From Litsea cubeba (taxonomy: Eukaryota; Streptophyta; Magnoliopsida; Laurales; Lauraceae): a stretch of DNA of 64,000 nt. Below are positions 22,801 through 35,775 of this stretch, in pieces; the first letter of the stretch is position 1; every line of letters starts with the position of its first letter. The notes under the pieces are model-generated. The model saw only the letters and a list, made by a program, of their open reading frames with translations. It ran no database searches and was not told the DNA's origin. A program made the translations under genes and the position numbers. The stretch spans positions 75,641,905-75,705,904 of the forward strand of contig CM022951.1 in the NCBI GenBank assembly GCA_012931725.1. The letters run 5' to 3'.

Positions 22801-24238
22801 ACCAGGGGTGCAAAGAGAAGGTTCATCATTAAATGAATTAACCCTATTCACAGATTTCCATAAGCATATCCAGTCCTTAGATCCAAATGAGCCCTCTATT
22901 TGCAAGCACCCATCAAGAGTAAAACCAAAAAAAAAAAAACCTAACTTCTTCTCAAGTACCCATCAGGAGCAAAGAAGGAATAAGATGGAATTTATTGATA
23001 TGGAGACACCCATTAAATGGGAAACCACATTCTCAAGTACACATATAAAAGAAAGAAAAGTGAAGTGAAAGACTTACATTCTTCTCAAGTTTGCTTGAGT
23101 GTGTAAGTAAAGTGAATGTAAACAAGAAATGACAAGGGATTATAGTAGAAGTACATAATTTTAAAAAAATTCGAATTAAAAAAAAAACCTTATTTCTCCA
23201 CTGAAAGATAAACTAACTATACTTTTCTATAGAAAAAAGTCAAAAAGATTTCATATCAAATAACTAAAAATAAATTATTATTATAATCCCTTATATTTTA
23301 TTCTCTCTTAATTTTATGCTTTAATTTACAATATTTTAATTTAACGTACATCCAAACACGTATAAACTTTCTATCACATTGAACCACCCCAATAATCCAT
23401 GGCGATTGTCACACTTGTGTAAATTAAGAAGCGTGGAGCCAAAGCAAAAGTGCAACCAACCGAATCTTAAAATAATAATAATAATCATAAAAAGCAATGC
23501 GAGGGACCTCTTTCCTTGAAGTTTCAGTTAGAGAAATCAAATAAGCATTAAATGGGTCCCATATATGTTACTTATTTAGGCCTCTCTCTCTCTCAAGTCT
23601 CACCCAAGAGTGCGGGTCCAGGCGCAATGAACCTTCGCTTGGTAATGATTGATTGCAACATTTCTCCTTTTTTTAACGAAAGGAAATGTTGAAATTGCTT
23701 TCTTACGCCATACGGTCGTAGTCCTGGCCCAAATTTTCCAGGCCCACGTGTCGATCTGCTTCTCAAGTACAAGTCCTTGACCATAACCATGGGCCACTCA
23801 TGGACGAGAAACTATCGACCGTTGGATTCCTACTTACATTCGTCACTCTAAGGAGTCTTTTATGATTCATTATTCATTATTTTATTTTTACATGTTGGCT
23901 TAATGTTCTAAAATCACCGGTGGCGGCTCTAAGAATTCGAATAAGTAGGGTCAATAAAATATTTATTTTTCATAAATTCATTTTTTTTATATTTTGGTGG
24001 ATAGATGGCCCATTAACTTAGGCATTGAGTGGAGTCCAAATCTTCCATAAGTTCAATTCATTAAAAGTTTTTTTTAATAATTTTTCAAATGTAAGTTCTT
24101 TTTTAAATAATTTTTCAAATGTCAGTGGGGTCAAATACATGTAGTACCGCCCCTGAAAGTGAAACTTTCATCTCAAACCCTCCTCAGCATGTGTCTGAGA
24201 CACCAGTCACCAAACCTATTTCTTTATAAGAATTTGCC
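19851..24238. other. Spacer, no gene recognised
   Basis: AT-rich intergenic DNA. Frames at 20621-20860, 21941-22237 and 22772-23068 have no recognisable motif or coding character. 22285-22400 and 22490-22680 look like diverged copies of one another (gttcatt...gtaagag...ccttaaa...). A short AAT microsatellite lies at about 23470-23486. CTCT repeats near 23583. Confidence 0.5.
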
Positions 24239-24246
24239 CTTGGAGG

Positions 24247-24699
24247 TAGAATTGCAAATGGGTATCCGATTAACAAAAAAAACCCGAATTTGAAACCTAT
24301 TTTAGGTTTTGATTCATAAATGGATTCGGGTCCGAAACATAATTTAGGTTCCGATTGATAAAGGGTTTCGATTTCAGGTCCATATAGGTTCCGACTCGTG
24401 GACTTGACATATAAGTCTTTTATGTATAATGCTGGAAGTAGTAGACTTGATGCACTGTTATAAGTTGAATAATATACTTATTTTAAGAAAAAAATGAAAA
24501 GAAGTGAAATCCAATTTTGAAACTATATCAAGTTCTTTAGGTGAATCCAGTTCCGGAACCAAATCCGGATTTTCTATCGAAACCGGATCTAGAACCAACA
24601 AAACATGTTCTGAGTCAAAACCATATATGGAACCATTATTTAGAAACGGGTCTGGGTCCAGTATGATTCCGATTCAGAACCATTCCATTTGCAACCTTA
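24247..24699. mobile_element. hAT-type MITE, 453 bp
   Basis: Bounded by a perfect 8-bp target duplication CTTGGAGG (24239-24246 and 24700-24707). Terminal inverted repeats TAGAATTGCAAATGG and, read inward from the right, TAAGGTTGCAAATGG differ at three positions. Subterminal GGTTCCGATT/GGTTCTGA motifs repeat on both sides. No transposase frame, so it is non-autonomous. Confidence 0.9.
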
Positions 24700-24832
24700 C
24701 TTGGAGGTTAAACTTTTCAATCAGCTTCTTAGGTGGAGCATCTAGAAATCCCCATGCAATTTGTAAAGAGGCTGGGATTCCAAATATTTCAAAGTTTTCA
24801 AACAACTTGAAAAAAAAAAAAAAACCCCTCAG

Positions 24833-24960
24833 TCCTTAGCTCAGCCAATAGGGACGAGGACGTATGAGTTAAACATGTGAGTTTGAGATCATAGAGCTTA
24901 GACTTAGTGAAGTTAACTCGACTCAAGTCTGTATACTTACACATGGTTGGACCATTTAAA
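24833..24960 (+). mobile_element. SINE-like tRNA-derived head
   Basis: TTAGCTCAGCCAATAGGG (24836-24852) resembles an A box and GTGAGTTTGAGATCA (24877-24891) a degenerate B box of an RNA polymerase III promoter, at roughly tRNA spacing. No target duplication was found. Weak call. Confidence 0.35.
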
Positions 24961-26095
24961 ATTTGTGAGGGTCCTTATTGTGACTCTTTTATATAAAATC
25001 TAAATTGATCAGAATAGACAAATGCTCATCCTTATATATATAAATTAATTGCATTTTCACACCAACTGGGTTCATTGTAATTGATCACTGTGAAATTTAA
25101 AATCTTCAAAATACCATGTTTTACATGTTTTAAGATTGATCAGTTTGTTGCTTGGTCGTTACTTGTGATGAAGAAGAATTTGGTGGAGACTAAATACAAG
25201 AAGAACTGTGTGGATTTTTCACATTTGGGTCGCACTTAGGAGCCTAGTTGATTTTATGCGAGTCTAAGCATTAGAGGATCCAAATTTAATTTGGTAATGT
25301 CCACTCTTGTGACCCACTAGTATAATTCAAATTTTGGACCATAGATTGTTGACCCCTGATTCTTTTTGTCGTTATCAGGCTAGATTTATATGTATTTGAT
25401 ACAATGGTGTTTTTTCATGGGGCTTTCCCATGGCACCTGTGTAGGATTTTTGGTTTCCCCAATTTAAGCAATTGAAAATCCTACACTACAATTGTACTAA
25501 GCCCCAAAGAGTAAAAAGGGGATTAATTCAAAAGTGTTTTTCTATTAGCCAATCCTATTCCTAGGGGTTAGCTAACTAGGATTAGAGTGTACATGCACGG
25601 ATTTGAGCCAGGAACTAATTACCATTCTGGTCACCTTCAGGTGTGAGTTCAGCAATGCAAGCTGTGCAACTTGTACCATATTTCTCAGACGGTCCTTTTG
25701 GGCAACAGTGAAGCTTTTCGGAGACTTGTTTGATTAACATAGAAGAATTTGTATTGAGAGAGGACTCTTGGGGCATATTTTTTTTTTTCTGGAATTTTAG
25801 GAATTCCTATTTAGGGAATTTCTGAATTTCTAGACAAAGTGAAATTCCTGCATGTCCCTTTGGGCTGAGCATCTAGGAATTCCACAAAAATACATAGGGA
25901 GTTGAATTCCTGGATTCCCAAAGGTCAAAAGAGACCTTTCATGTGGCTAGAATCCAGAAATGCTAGTAAAGAAACACGGAATTTAGAAATTCCAAGGGGC
26001 AGCCTGTCACATCATGTCCAGGAATTATTGGACATGGTGAATTCCTGACAGAAATTCTACTAAAGAAAAAGGGCCTTATAATTTGTACGATGTAT
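24961..26095. other. Spacer with a possible degenerate MITE
   Basis: About 25770-26078 carries many GGAATT/AATTCC words and roughly inverted ends (GGGGCATATTTTT... and ...AAAAAGGGCC), suggesting a decayed inverted-repeat element, but I find no clear target duplication. Nothing else recognised. Confidence 0.4.
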
Positions 26096-26103
26096 GATCC
26101 AAT

Positions 26104-26633
26104 TACGGCTGAACAAAATCGGACCGCAGATCAGATTGGACCACAAAATCGATCCAGGACCGGACCGGATTTGGAAAACCGGTTATATTCGGTCCGGTCC
26201 GGTCCGGTCCTTTTAGGATCCAGTCTGGACCGGACCGGACTGGATTTATTAATATAAATAATTAATATATTTTTTAATTTTTTTAATCCAAACATAACAT
26301 TTTTACCCTAAACTAAAAGTCTACAACTATGCGTTTTGCAAGCTTTTTAGTTTGTTAATGTATTTATTTGTGCGTGTTTAAGACATTTGTATTTTTACTT
26401 ATGGGGATTAATTTTTTGAGGCATTTGCAACTAATTTTTTATCTTGAGATGTGAGCTGAAAATGAAAAAAAATAAAAGCTTAGGAAAAAAAAAAAACCGG
26501 TCTGGGCACTTATAAGTGGTCCAACCGGACCATTTTGGACTGGTCCAGTCCTTCATTTTAGGTACAACCGAAAATTCGGTCCGACCGGATTCCGGTCTAA
26601 AAACCGGACCGCATTTCCGGTTGTGCAGCCCTA
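26104..26633. mobile_element. hAT-type MITE with CCGGTCCGGT subterminal arrays, 530 bp
   Basis: Perfect 8-bp target duplication GATCCAAT (26096-26103 and 26634-26641). Ends TACGGCTGAACAA and, read inward from the right, TAGGGCTGCACAA match at 11 of 13 positions. Tandem GGTCC/GGACC words (about 26150-26245 and 26510-26610) form the subterminal repeats that hAT transposases bind. The AT-rich centre has no transposase gene. Confidence 0.92.
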
Positions 26634-26641
26634 GATCCAAT

Positions 26642-28430
26642 GGTTATAAGTTTTTTATTTTTTTTGAAGATTTTCAAAATCCATGAAAAAACAAGACATT
26701 AACTTTCACCCGAAAGATGCTCTTGGCCATCTAGAGTATTTGAACGGTTCGGATCATGCAAAGAGGGTCCATAGGAATTAAAGAATTATTTTTTAGAGCC
26801 TAGAGTTTTTTTTATAATTATCTCAAAATATAGTAAGGATCAACGGTTGAAATTTGATCAATTGGCCGTGATTTACCTTTCAAGAATATCTCATTACCAT
26901 GATTTTGGGGCCCATAGGAATTAGAGAATTAGTAAAATGGGATTGTTCTTCCATCTCGTTTTATAAACTATTTGAAATTAACGGTCAGGATTTTTTCCTC
27001 AATTTCTCACTATCCATGGTGAATCATGTTGTGAAATTTGAGGACATAGCCTTTTAAGGCCTTTTGAAGAGATTGAATGGTTTGGATTTTACAAATAGAG
27101 CCCAGATAATTTGAAAAATCATGACCCAATGGTCTGGACTTGTTTTTTAAATATCTATAAACCTATGAGGAATGAACGGTTGAAGTTTTATCAGATAGCC
27201 ATTCTGAAGTTTCTGAACACAATTAACTATTTTGAATCTTGATTGTGGGACTGAAAAGATAGGTTTCCAAAGCAAAATCATATTTCCTATAAGTTATCGC
27301 CTTTTCACTATAGCACCGCTTTTCTCTTCTTCCTCTGATTTCCAACGTTTACCGGGGGGATATCTGATTGTAAAATTTTTAGCATCTGTGGATCACCAAA
27401 GTCATTCTTCTCAAGATCAATGCCCAACCAAACACAAATAATCCGCAGACGCACGAGAAAGTATGAGGAATGCCTGGCGTTGATTGTTGCCAAACATACC
27501 CTTCCTTATTTGTATGATAATGTTAATTTCGTTTTTATCCTTAGAACTTTCAATGAGGCTGTCCGTTTTTTTTTTTGCTAGAATTTGTCGTACTTAGTAG
27601 GTTGATGGTGAATGGTTTGAATCCTTTTCAGATTGGTTGACGGGGAGATGATTAAATTCTTATAATTAGTTATTTTCAGTGCTTTGAAATGAATTGTTGG
27701 AACATGCTATTGAACCAAGGTGAATTCATTATTGTTACATTATGATTATTATTATCAAAGTCTTATCCCAACTATTTTAAAATCGACTACTTGAATTTTA
27801 TTTTTATATTCGGATGTATCCTAAGTTAAATCCTTATATAATATTTTATTATTTTATATATTTATGTTCGAGTGACGTTGGATTTGACACTCAAATGTAA
27901 AACAATGACTCCAAGGCATCAAGATGAGGCCCTGTGATTTGGTTTGAAACCATTGAATCAACCAACAGCTATAACATGTGGGGCCCTACGATGGAGTTTG
28001 TAGGGCATCTGCTACATTGAAAGCTTGTAAACTGACACGCGGGGATCCAAACTCTTTTGACAGTTGGGCCCCGTTGATGAGCTAAAATAGAAATAAAAAC
28101 CAAGGGTGCAATGTACTTGTGCCCTCTTTCGTATCGAATCCAACGTGGCCCGTCCCACTCATTCAAGGGCGCACTATTTTCCTATAAAAAAAACTAGTTT
28201 AGTTCTGCACTCCTCTACATCCAATTAAAACAAGGCCCGCTCTGATGGCCCCCACTCTGATGTATTACATTGACGTCATTTCTGTCTTCTTCTGAATTGA
28301 AGCACATGCGTTTAAAAACCCTCAATTTCCAACTATAATCACCCCATCCACTTGCACAAAAGCTAAAAAGGGAAATTTCACAGAAGGCCCCTAAATCTCC
28401 CCGTTCATGAACCTTGTCTCCTCTTTCCTG
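26642..28430. other. Spacer upstream of the ERF gene
   Basis: No gene recognised. 26690-27230 has a loosely repeated theme (AACGGTT, GGATTTT, ATAGGAATTA). Around 28240-28430 it becomes the ERF promoter region. Confidence 0.5.
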
Positions 28431-28440
28431 ACTATAAAAA
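28431..28440 (+). promoter_or_regulatory. TATA box of the ERF gene
   Basis: ACTATAAAAAAACC lies about 170 bases before the start codon, implying a 5' UTR of roughly 135-145 bases. The leader includes an AATTC-rich stretch at about 28497-28522. Confidence 0.65.
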
Positions 28441-28606
28441 AACCAAACCAATCCATTCAATTCCCATCTCCCAAACAAACTAAAACCACCACTCCATTCA
28501 ATTGAATTCAATTCAATTCAGTTCACTTTAGTTCCATTCCTATCTTCACATTTTTTCTTTCTTTTTTCATACCTGCTTTGCCTACAGCACTCACCAAATT
28601 ACCATC

Positions 28607-29365
28607 ATGTTAGGACAGCAGAATAGCACTGAATCTGATTTGAATCTACTATTGGAATCCATACGACACCACCTACTGGAGGATTCCGAATGTTGTCCTG
28701 CCACCAATCCCGCCGCAGTCCCGACCTATTGCAGGAGCTCCAGCTTCGGAAACAGCCTCTTCCCCTGCCTGACGGAAAACTGGGGCGATCTGCCGTTAAA
28801 AGTGGATGATTCCGACGATATGGTTGTCTACGGGTTTCTCCGTGACGCCGTCAGCGTCGGATGGACTCCGTTTCCGTCATCTACGGCCACGGCGGAGACT
28901 CTGGCCGTGAAACCAGAGCCGTCGGATCTGCCGGAGGCGGCAAAGGCGGTTGAATCTGCTCCGTCTCCGGTGCCGGAGAAGGGGAGGCATTACCGAGGGG
29001 TCCGGCGTCGGCCGTGGGGGAAATTCGCGGCGGAGATCCGAGATCCGGCGAAGAACGGGGCACGGGTGTGGCTGGGAACGTTCGAGACAGCGGAGGACGC
29101 CGCCCTGGCTTACGACCGCGCCGCCTATCGGATGCGCGGATCTCGGGCGCTGCTCAATTTTCCTCTCATGATCGGATCTGGCGGCGCCGCTCCGGCTCCC
29201 GCTCCAAAACGGGCCTCGCCGGAGCCAGTCCGAAAGGGTTCGCCGAAGCGGGTCAAGAGGGAGGAATCAGTGGGTCCGGTTCAAACCGGAGTGGATTTGA
29301 GTAGCTTTTCTATGGAGCGGCTGGTGGGGCCCATGCCATGTGGCGGGCAGCTATTGGTCAGTTAA
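28607..29365 (+). CDS. Ethylene response factor, group IX (AtERF1/AtERF2-like), 252 aa
   Basis: An intronless AP2/ERF transcription factor that should bind GCC-box promoters in the nucleus, a class often induced by ethylene, jasmonate and pathogens. The single AP2 domain covers about residues 128-187 with YRGVRRRPWGKFAAEIRD; Ala14 and Asp19 of the domain place it in ERF rather than DREB. An acidic N-terminal activation region (LPLKVDDSDDMVVYGFLRDA, then VGWTPF, residues 62-89) is the signature of the AtERF1/2 type. A basic stretch RKGSPKRVKRE (209-219) is a likely nuclear signal. No EAR repression motif is visible, so an activator is expected. The first ATG follows a TATA box at suitable distance. 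CDS GC content is far above its flanks, usual for such genes. Confidence 0.95.
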   Translation: MLGQQNSTESDLNLLLESIRHHLLEDSECCPATNPAAVPTYCRSSSFGNSLFPCLTENWGDLPLKVDDSDDMVVYGFLRDAVSVGWTPFPSSTATAETLAVKPEPSDLPEAAKAVESAPSPVPEKGRHYRGVRRRPWGKFAAEIRDPAKNGARVWLGTFETAEDAALAYDRAAYRMRGSRALLNFPLMIGSGGAAPAPAPKRASPEPVRKGSPKRVKREESVGPVQTGVDLSSFSMERLVGPMPCGGQLLVS

Positions 29366-31447
29366 TTGACAGAAGCATTAGATATGGATTAGTTTGGAAT
29401 TTGGGAATGGGTGTGAAAACAAGTGCCGTTGATTCTCTCCTCAATTTTGGATGTAAATGAGTGTGTGCGTGTAGAGGAGTTGGGAGAGAGGATTTTAGGA
29501 AGGCCTGTTTTCTGTTTATTAAAGTCATTGTGTGAGAGAGAGAGAGAGATAAAAGAGGATATGTTTTCATTCTACTGTGAATGACAAAGTTCTTTAATTG
29601 TTTGATTTCTACTTCCAGTTGTTTTGAAAATAATAAGACATTTAAAATCAAATCTAGCAAGGAAGAGAGCAACCAAATCCCAATTAATGGATAACTGACA
29701 AACATAATTTGGGGGTACACTTTTCAATGACTTCGCCTGACGTCTGAAATCAAGCAATTGACTGGAGACTTCAGAAAGTGAATAACTGATTGCCATGCCA
29801 GTCCAAGATGCTAAAATTTTCTAGAGAAAGCTGAGCCTAAAATTTGGGCATTTAACATATTGATGCCTCTACCCAAAAAAATAAACATATTGATGCCATT
29901 CTTGGACATGGGAGGTCAACTTATCTTGGTCCTAATATGTTGATTTCTTAAGCCGTCCCGTTAAACTAACTAGTCCGAAAAAGACCACTTCCCTCTATTT
30001 TAAGAACTTTATACTCATGTGTAAAATTATCAAAATAGACATCATTTATAGTTATACTCACCCAACCCAACCATCACCGCCCCTCCAGAGAGGGTGGGCA
30101 GGGAGGGAGAGAGACGAGGAGAAGGAGAGGGAGAGAGGGTCGGGTGAAAATGAGGGGAGAAGAAGGGGAGTGAATTGAAAAATTGAGGGCGGAGAGTTTT
30201 GGGTATTTTGTTAAAAATGGATGTGTTGAGAGAATATATGTGACTTATATGGGTGTGTGTAGAGAGAAGGGGTGAGGGTGTGTTCAGTGAAGTTTGAGTT
30301 GTGGCATTAGCAGCCCTCTAGTCCAAATCTACATAAATAGAAGTGATATGTACTGTTTTATTGATTATGCATATAATTTATAACTAAGCATTTCATATGT
30401 ATCAGAGCACCCACTTACACCATATCTATTGAAGTGTAATTTGGGTCATTGTATAAACCTAGGATAGAGAGGTTTTTATTATGAATGATTTGAATCATAC
30501 AAGATGAGTCAGGTTATTAACCTAACATGCAATTTGATATCATTGCTTTTGTTAATGTTATGACTATTTATACAGGTTAAGAAGGCAAGAGTTTCGAGCA
30601 TGAAAAATTAAGAAATTTAGGTAATTAGTATTACAAACTTATGATCATACTAAAGGAAACAGCCGTCCCCAAACTGTTTCAGCTGTGACCATGACCTATA
30701 TTTTGCGGTGCTGGGTAAACACTAAAAAGCCATTAAAACTTCATTTTTCATAGGTAAATCATATCCTCAGGTTTTATTTTATGAATTAAATGGCCCCATA
30801 GAAAGTTCTTGTGGTGACTCCATGAGAACAATTCTCACTAGAGCAAAGCCCTTCAAGTCCGTTCACCTAGAAACCAATCCGAACCGTGCACAAATAGTGA
30901 CCCCTAATAGTCACTAATCTCAAGTTTTGGCACCCATTTAAATGGAATGGACCATTGGATGGAGGGTTGAGTTTTTATTGAATATGAAGTCATTAAATTC
31001 GTGGGCCACATATGAAGGGGTTAGGGACATGATATTGGGGTCAAACTTGATACTTGGGGTGGTCCCACATTAATCTTTCCATCTTCTTTAGTCCCATCCC
31101 TGAATGGACCTCATACAAAGTTTCTCACGATAAATCTGTGAGAACATTTCTCATTACAACAAATCACCTTTTTAATATTCATATTCCAGAGGTAGATAAA
31201 ATGGACTGATATATGATGGTTTGGCCCAGGCCGTTAGCTGCCAAGGGATTGACAATATTCTAAACATGATTATGATGATGAAATTGAGTTACTGAATGCC
31301 AACAAACTCATCACAACTGCGCAAATGAAAACTACTTATCAAAATACAATCCTAGACTTGAATTACTTGATACAGAAGGATCCAAAAGGATAGGAAAGTA
31401 TTAAAGAAAGGAAAACACACAAGGAATGAGAGTGAAATCAGATGCTT
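29366..31447. other. ERF 3' region and spacer
   Basis: The ERF 3' UTR probably includes the GA repeat at about 29532-29548. A polypurine, G-rich tract lies at about 30087-30176. No further gene recognised; minus-strand frames at 29358-29796 are antisense to the UTR. Confidence 0.6.
30092..30107 (+). other. Canonical G-quadruplex motif
   Basis: GGGTGGGCAGGGAGGG has four G3 runs with loops of 1, 2 and 1, inside a longer GA-rich tract. It lies about 0.7 kb downstream of the ERF stop codon. Confidence 0.85.
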
Positions 31448-31455
31448 TGCGTGAT

Positions 31456-32199
31456 CAGGGCTTGCCCCGACGTTTAGGGGGCCCAATACAACCTCTAAAA
31501 AATAGGGCCCTTATACAATTATTTAAAAAAAAATTTAATTCATTGCAATTTTCTAACAAAAAATTGATATTTTTTATTACAAAAAAGTGCTGCATCCAGA
31601 TAACTTTAGGACTGCCTACATACCGAGGGAGGCTATATTTAATCCCAATGATCAAGCACAATGTAGTTCTCTTAAACTACCCACCCTGGCCAAAAGCCTA
31701 CAATTCACACACCAACATTCCCTTCAAAAAAACAAGACTAATAAACCTATAACAAAAAAAAAAGTATTACTGAAAACAAGATCTTCTCGCATTTTTAGCT
31801 GCAAAGTCACTAATCAAACTTGTATAATCAAGTTTTTCTGATGCTCACGAGAAATGAGGAAAGCTGAAAAGTTTGGTGGTCTTATCTTTTAGTGGTGGGC
31901 CCATGTTTGACTTTTAAAGTCTTATCTTATGGTGGTATGGTGGTGGTACTTAAGTTTGGCTTTTTAAATAATGGTTATTTTAAATAAGGTGGGCTTTAAA
32001 TTTGGGCCTTTTAATTTATTTATTGGGCTAAATATTTACACACATGTGTTATTAATTTGGGCCTTTCAATTTACACATTAGACTAAATATTTACACATAT
32101 ATACACAAATACATAAAATAATATGGGGCCCCAAAAATTTTGTAATTATTGGGGGCCCAAGGCGGCGGCCTCTCCCGCCTGCCCCTTAGGCCGGCCATG
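31456..32199. mobile_element. Non-autonomous hAT element, 744 bp
   Basis: Perfect 8-bp target duplication TGCGTGAT (31448-31455 and 32200-32207). The ends CAGGGCTTGCCCC and, read inward from the right, CATGGCCGGCCTAAGGGGC are imperfect inverted repeats, followed on both sides by GGGGGCCCAA/TTGGGCCCCC. Small frames inside show no transposase motif. Confidence 0.9.
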
Positions 32200-33388
32200 T
32201 GCGTGATGATCGATAGATACAACGATATGATAGCTTGAGTATGATTTTGAACAAATCAGATTTTAGAGGTGGACCCCAGTGATGGATTTATAAAGATGGC
32301 AATTTAGGATCTGTTTCCTTCCTTTTCTAAGGCCATGGGACTCTCTAGTTGTTAACTAACTTGGAGTAACATCCAAGCTACAAGATACTGTCTGGTTTCC
32401 ATCATTAATCAATACACAGGCAATCTTCTGCTCACATGCTGTGTTTTCATCTTTTCAATTATTTGGAAATGAAAACAGAGCAATTGAACAGGACAAAATG
32501 TTTGACCGTATCCCTTGAAATGCACAAACGATTAATTTACTGGTCAGACGACAATCAACGAGGTTTCGAGGGTGTTTCGGTTAATTCTTGATGGAATGAA
32601 TGACGAGCACTTATCAGGCTATCACTGCCAAGTGATGAGACTTGAGAGTCCTCCCTTGAACGTTGAAGCTTACGGTCAAAGTTCTACTTTTGCGGCAATT
32701 CCTGGGGCTTGTTTGACGCCCTTTATCACCCTCGAATGGACCACAGCCACAGTAGATCAGGTCTCACCGCCTCACCCAGAGGGTCTCACCAAAACCCAAC
32801 TAGGGATACTCATTGGCCGACCCGATTGGGACTTAAGACTTTAGAACTCAGGATGGGAATGGATCTACTATTTGGGCCGGTTTAATATTTCAGCATCACT
32901 TGGATTAAGTTATAAAAAGCTGAAACTTGACCCAAATAGATAGTTCTTATAGTTTGAGAAACACGATTCACCCCACCCCAGTGATTAAGGGTGTCTCATC
33001 TTACACAGTTGCCCGCAGATTGATTCTTGAGCAGGCGAGTATTTTTCATTGATGAGTACTGTGCCATTCGCTCATCTAGTGGAAAAAAAGTGCTTATAGT
33101 TTAGGGGCTCATTTGCCCAAGTAAGTGATAGAAAGCTCAGCCCAACAGACTAGATGGGCATGCTTGGGCCTGTGTCAACTTGGGCTGGATACGGGCATTC
33201 AATTCTAAAGTTGGGCCAGGCTAAGATATGTCTCAGCCTGTCCAACCTGGCTCATGAACACCCTTGGACGCAACTCAAGCCAAACCCAATTGCAAAGTTG
33301 GGCCAGGTTTAGATATGTCTTAGGTTGCCTGACCTGGCATATGAACACCCCTGGGCAGTCACTAGTTACCTTCCCTCACTGAGTGTTG

Positions 33389-33470
33389 TTCTACCTCACT
33401 TGATGTCTATTTTTCTCACCAGAGGGCTCCCTCGCCCCACCCGATGTCTACTTTCCTCAATAGAGGGCTG
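33389..33470. repeat. ~40-bp imperfect direct repeat
   Basis: Two copies of a unit of the form GATGTCTA(T/C)TTT(T/C)CTCA...AGAGGGCT follow one another; a weaker relative (cctcacccagagggt) lies near 32770. Confidence 0.6.
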
Positions 33471-33700
33471 GGTCAGCCCCCTAATTTGGGTACCGAAAAA
33501 GAAATAAAAAAAAAGTACAAAGTGAAATGATCCTCAAATATCCAGTCAAATCTAAGTTGGGTAGCGGGTGATAGTGTAGTTTGATTGGGTTGGATCATTG
33601 GATTCAAGTAAAAGTAATGCACATCAAGAAGCAATAATGCATGTAGTAATATCCAACCCATCTATTAATTAGGCCTTACAATAGTAATTCAAACTTAACC

Positions 33701-33727
33701 TAATAATAATAATAATAATAATAATAA
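33701..33727. repeat. AAT microsatellite
   Basis: About eight or nine consecutive TAA/AAT units. Confidence 0.9.
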
Positions 33728-35775
33728 GGTTATAAACAGAACAGCAACAACTTCAAATTCTGTATTGTTATTACTGTCGTTGTTGTCAGTCAGTCACCTT
33801 AATTTTATTGATTTATAATCATGGGTCATGTTAATAATCAATTATATCCTCACATGCTTTCTTCCCATTAATTGCCATGCACATACCCCCATTCTTATTT
33901 AGTTTAGAATCTTTTTTATATCAACGAAATGAAAATTCACGTTTCGGTAAGAGGCATTGAAAAATAAGAAAGGTTGGTATGAGCTTGTCATTTTTATGAA
34001 GGGTATGTAATTTTTGAATGGTCTGGATTTTAAATTCTAATTCGTGGATGAATTTTAAAGAAGCCTTTGGCGGATCCCTATTCCTCAAACGAAAACTGCA
34101 TGCGTGCACGCACGCCTCACTTCTAAACGTGTGCACATGCTAGCTTGTGGATTCTGTAGCCTGACTTTTTTTTTTTTGGTAGGAAGGCTGACTTGAGTTG
34201 TTCATAGGAACAATAAGCTCCTACAGTTGAAGACTAAATGTGTTCTGATGACCGATAAAGATGTGTCGTGCACAATGCATACTTTATGCATTGCCCAGCT
34301 CCTTCATTGGAATTACACCTATCATTATCATGATCATGGGAGAATACAGCGCTCTACATGATGAGAACCATACCCTCCATGGGGGAATACATACAGGGCA
34401 CAACCTCCCACTATCATGTTGACAACCACGTATTCTAAAAGTGAGAACGAATCTAATAATGTATATCAAGATTACAACAAAGATTAATTTTCTACTCCTG
34501 TCTTGCGTGGACAGAAAACTTATCCGGTTCTAATCGACTCCTTGGTAACCAGAAAAGCCAGATTAACACAGATTTGATCAGGCTTATAGCTATTTCAATC
34601 CACCTGAGTTGACCTTGCTTTTTTACCATTCACTAGTGGATGATGACTATAAGACAACACCTTTTCACTTCTTGGAAAGGAATAACAAAAATATCCACCA
34701 ATCAAGCATGCTTCTCTGACTCTACTGTACAATTTGTCATACCACTCATGTATAAAGATGATATCTCAGATAAATGTAAACTCAATACATTACTGAAACA
34801 GTTCTATAAATTGACCATACATAGAAATTGCAAATCATCGGCTAGCATAACTAGTTTAGATTCACTCCTACCATACTTGCAAACAACGACCTACAGATCA
34901 GAGGCATCAAATACTCTTTAACAGCTGACAGTCCATAATAATATTAATCATCATATGGCCGTCAATTCACTCGCACAGCAGCTTCTTAACATCCTTATGC
35001 AAAGATGACAAAACAATGAACTTTAAATAAGCTTGCAGTGGGCCAAAGTATCAACATCCACATCATAAAGTCAATCATCATATATCACCCTTATCCAGTT
35101 TACTTTTACCACAAGCTTCCTACTGCACATTACACCAAGAGTCTTAGAAATGGGCCAACCTTTTATATATACTACCTGTATTTTTAAAATGGTGGCCTCC
35201 AGACAACGGGATAAGATCCCCCTCCTCATAGTTCCTAAACTGGTAAATTACTTATCACGCTTTAACATTCATACCGGTCATACGAGGCCTGAACTAGCTC
35301 AAATGTCAATACTCAAGATTTTTTCCTCCAATTGTAGAGCTATATTGCCTCTTAGTTTACTTAATTAAACTTTGAGCCTATCCATTCACAACCATAAGTT
35401 TTTAGGCTTTTCAATACAAAATAATGGGCAAACGAACCACAAACTTGCACTTCATATTTTCTATCTGTTCTGCTAATTTTAACTAGAGACTTTTACTAAA
35501 AAAAGTATAAAAAATATTTCCTCTAATTAGAGATCAATGATAGACTCTTAGATTTTTTTTTTTATAATAATGATAACCAAACCTTAAGTGATATTTTTTT
35601 TTTACAAAAATGCCCATAGGTCGCGATATCCCGAACTATATTCGGTTTCTAAACCCTTTCCCTATTTTTTTTTTTATCTTCCTATCGGAGGGTTCTCAAC
35701 CCTTTGAACTGAACTAATCCCTCCGAGCCTAAAAGAAAGCCGAGTAAACTCCCCTATAAATCCAATATGGTAGTG

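Noticed and set aside
25770..26078. Possible MITE with GGAATTCC words
   Set aside because: End sequences are only loosely inverted and no target duplication could be found, so boundaries would be guesses.
28881..29304. Antisense and alternative frames across the ERF gene
   Set aside because: Shadows caused by the GC-rich AP2 coding region.
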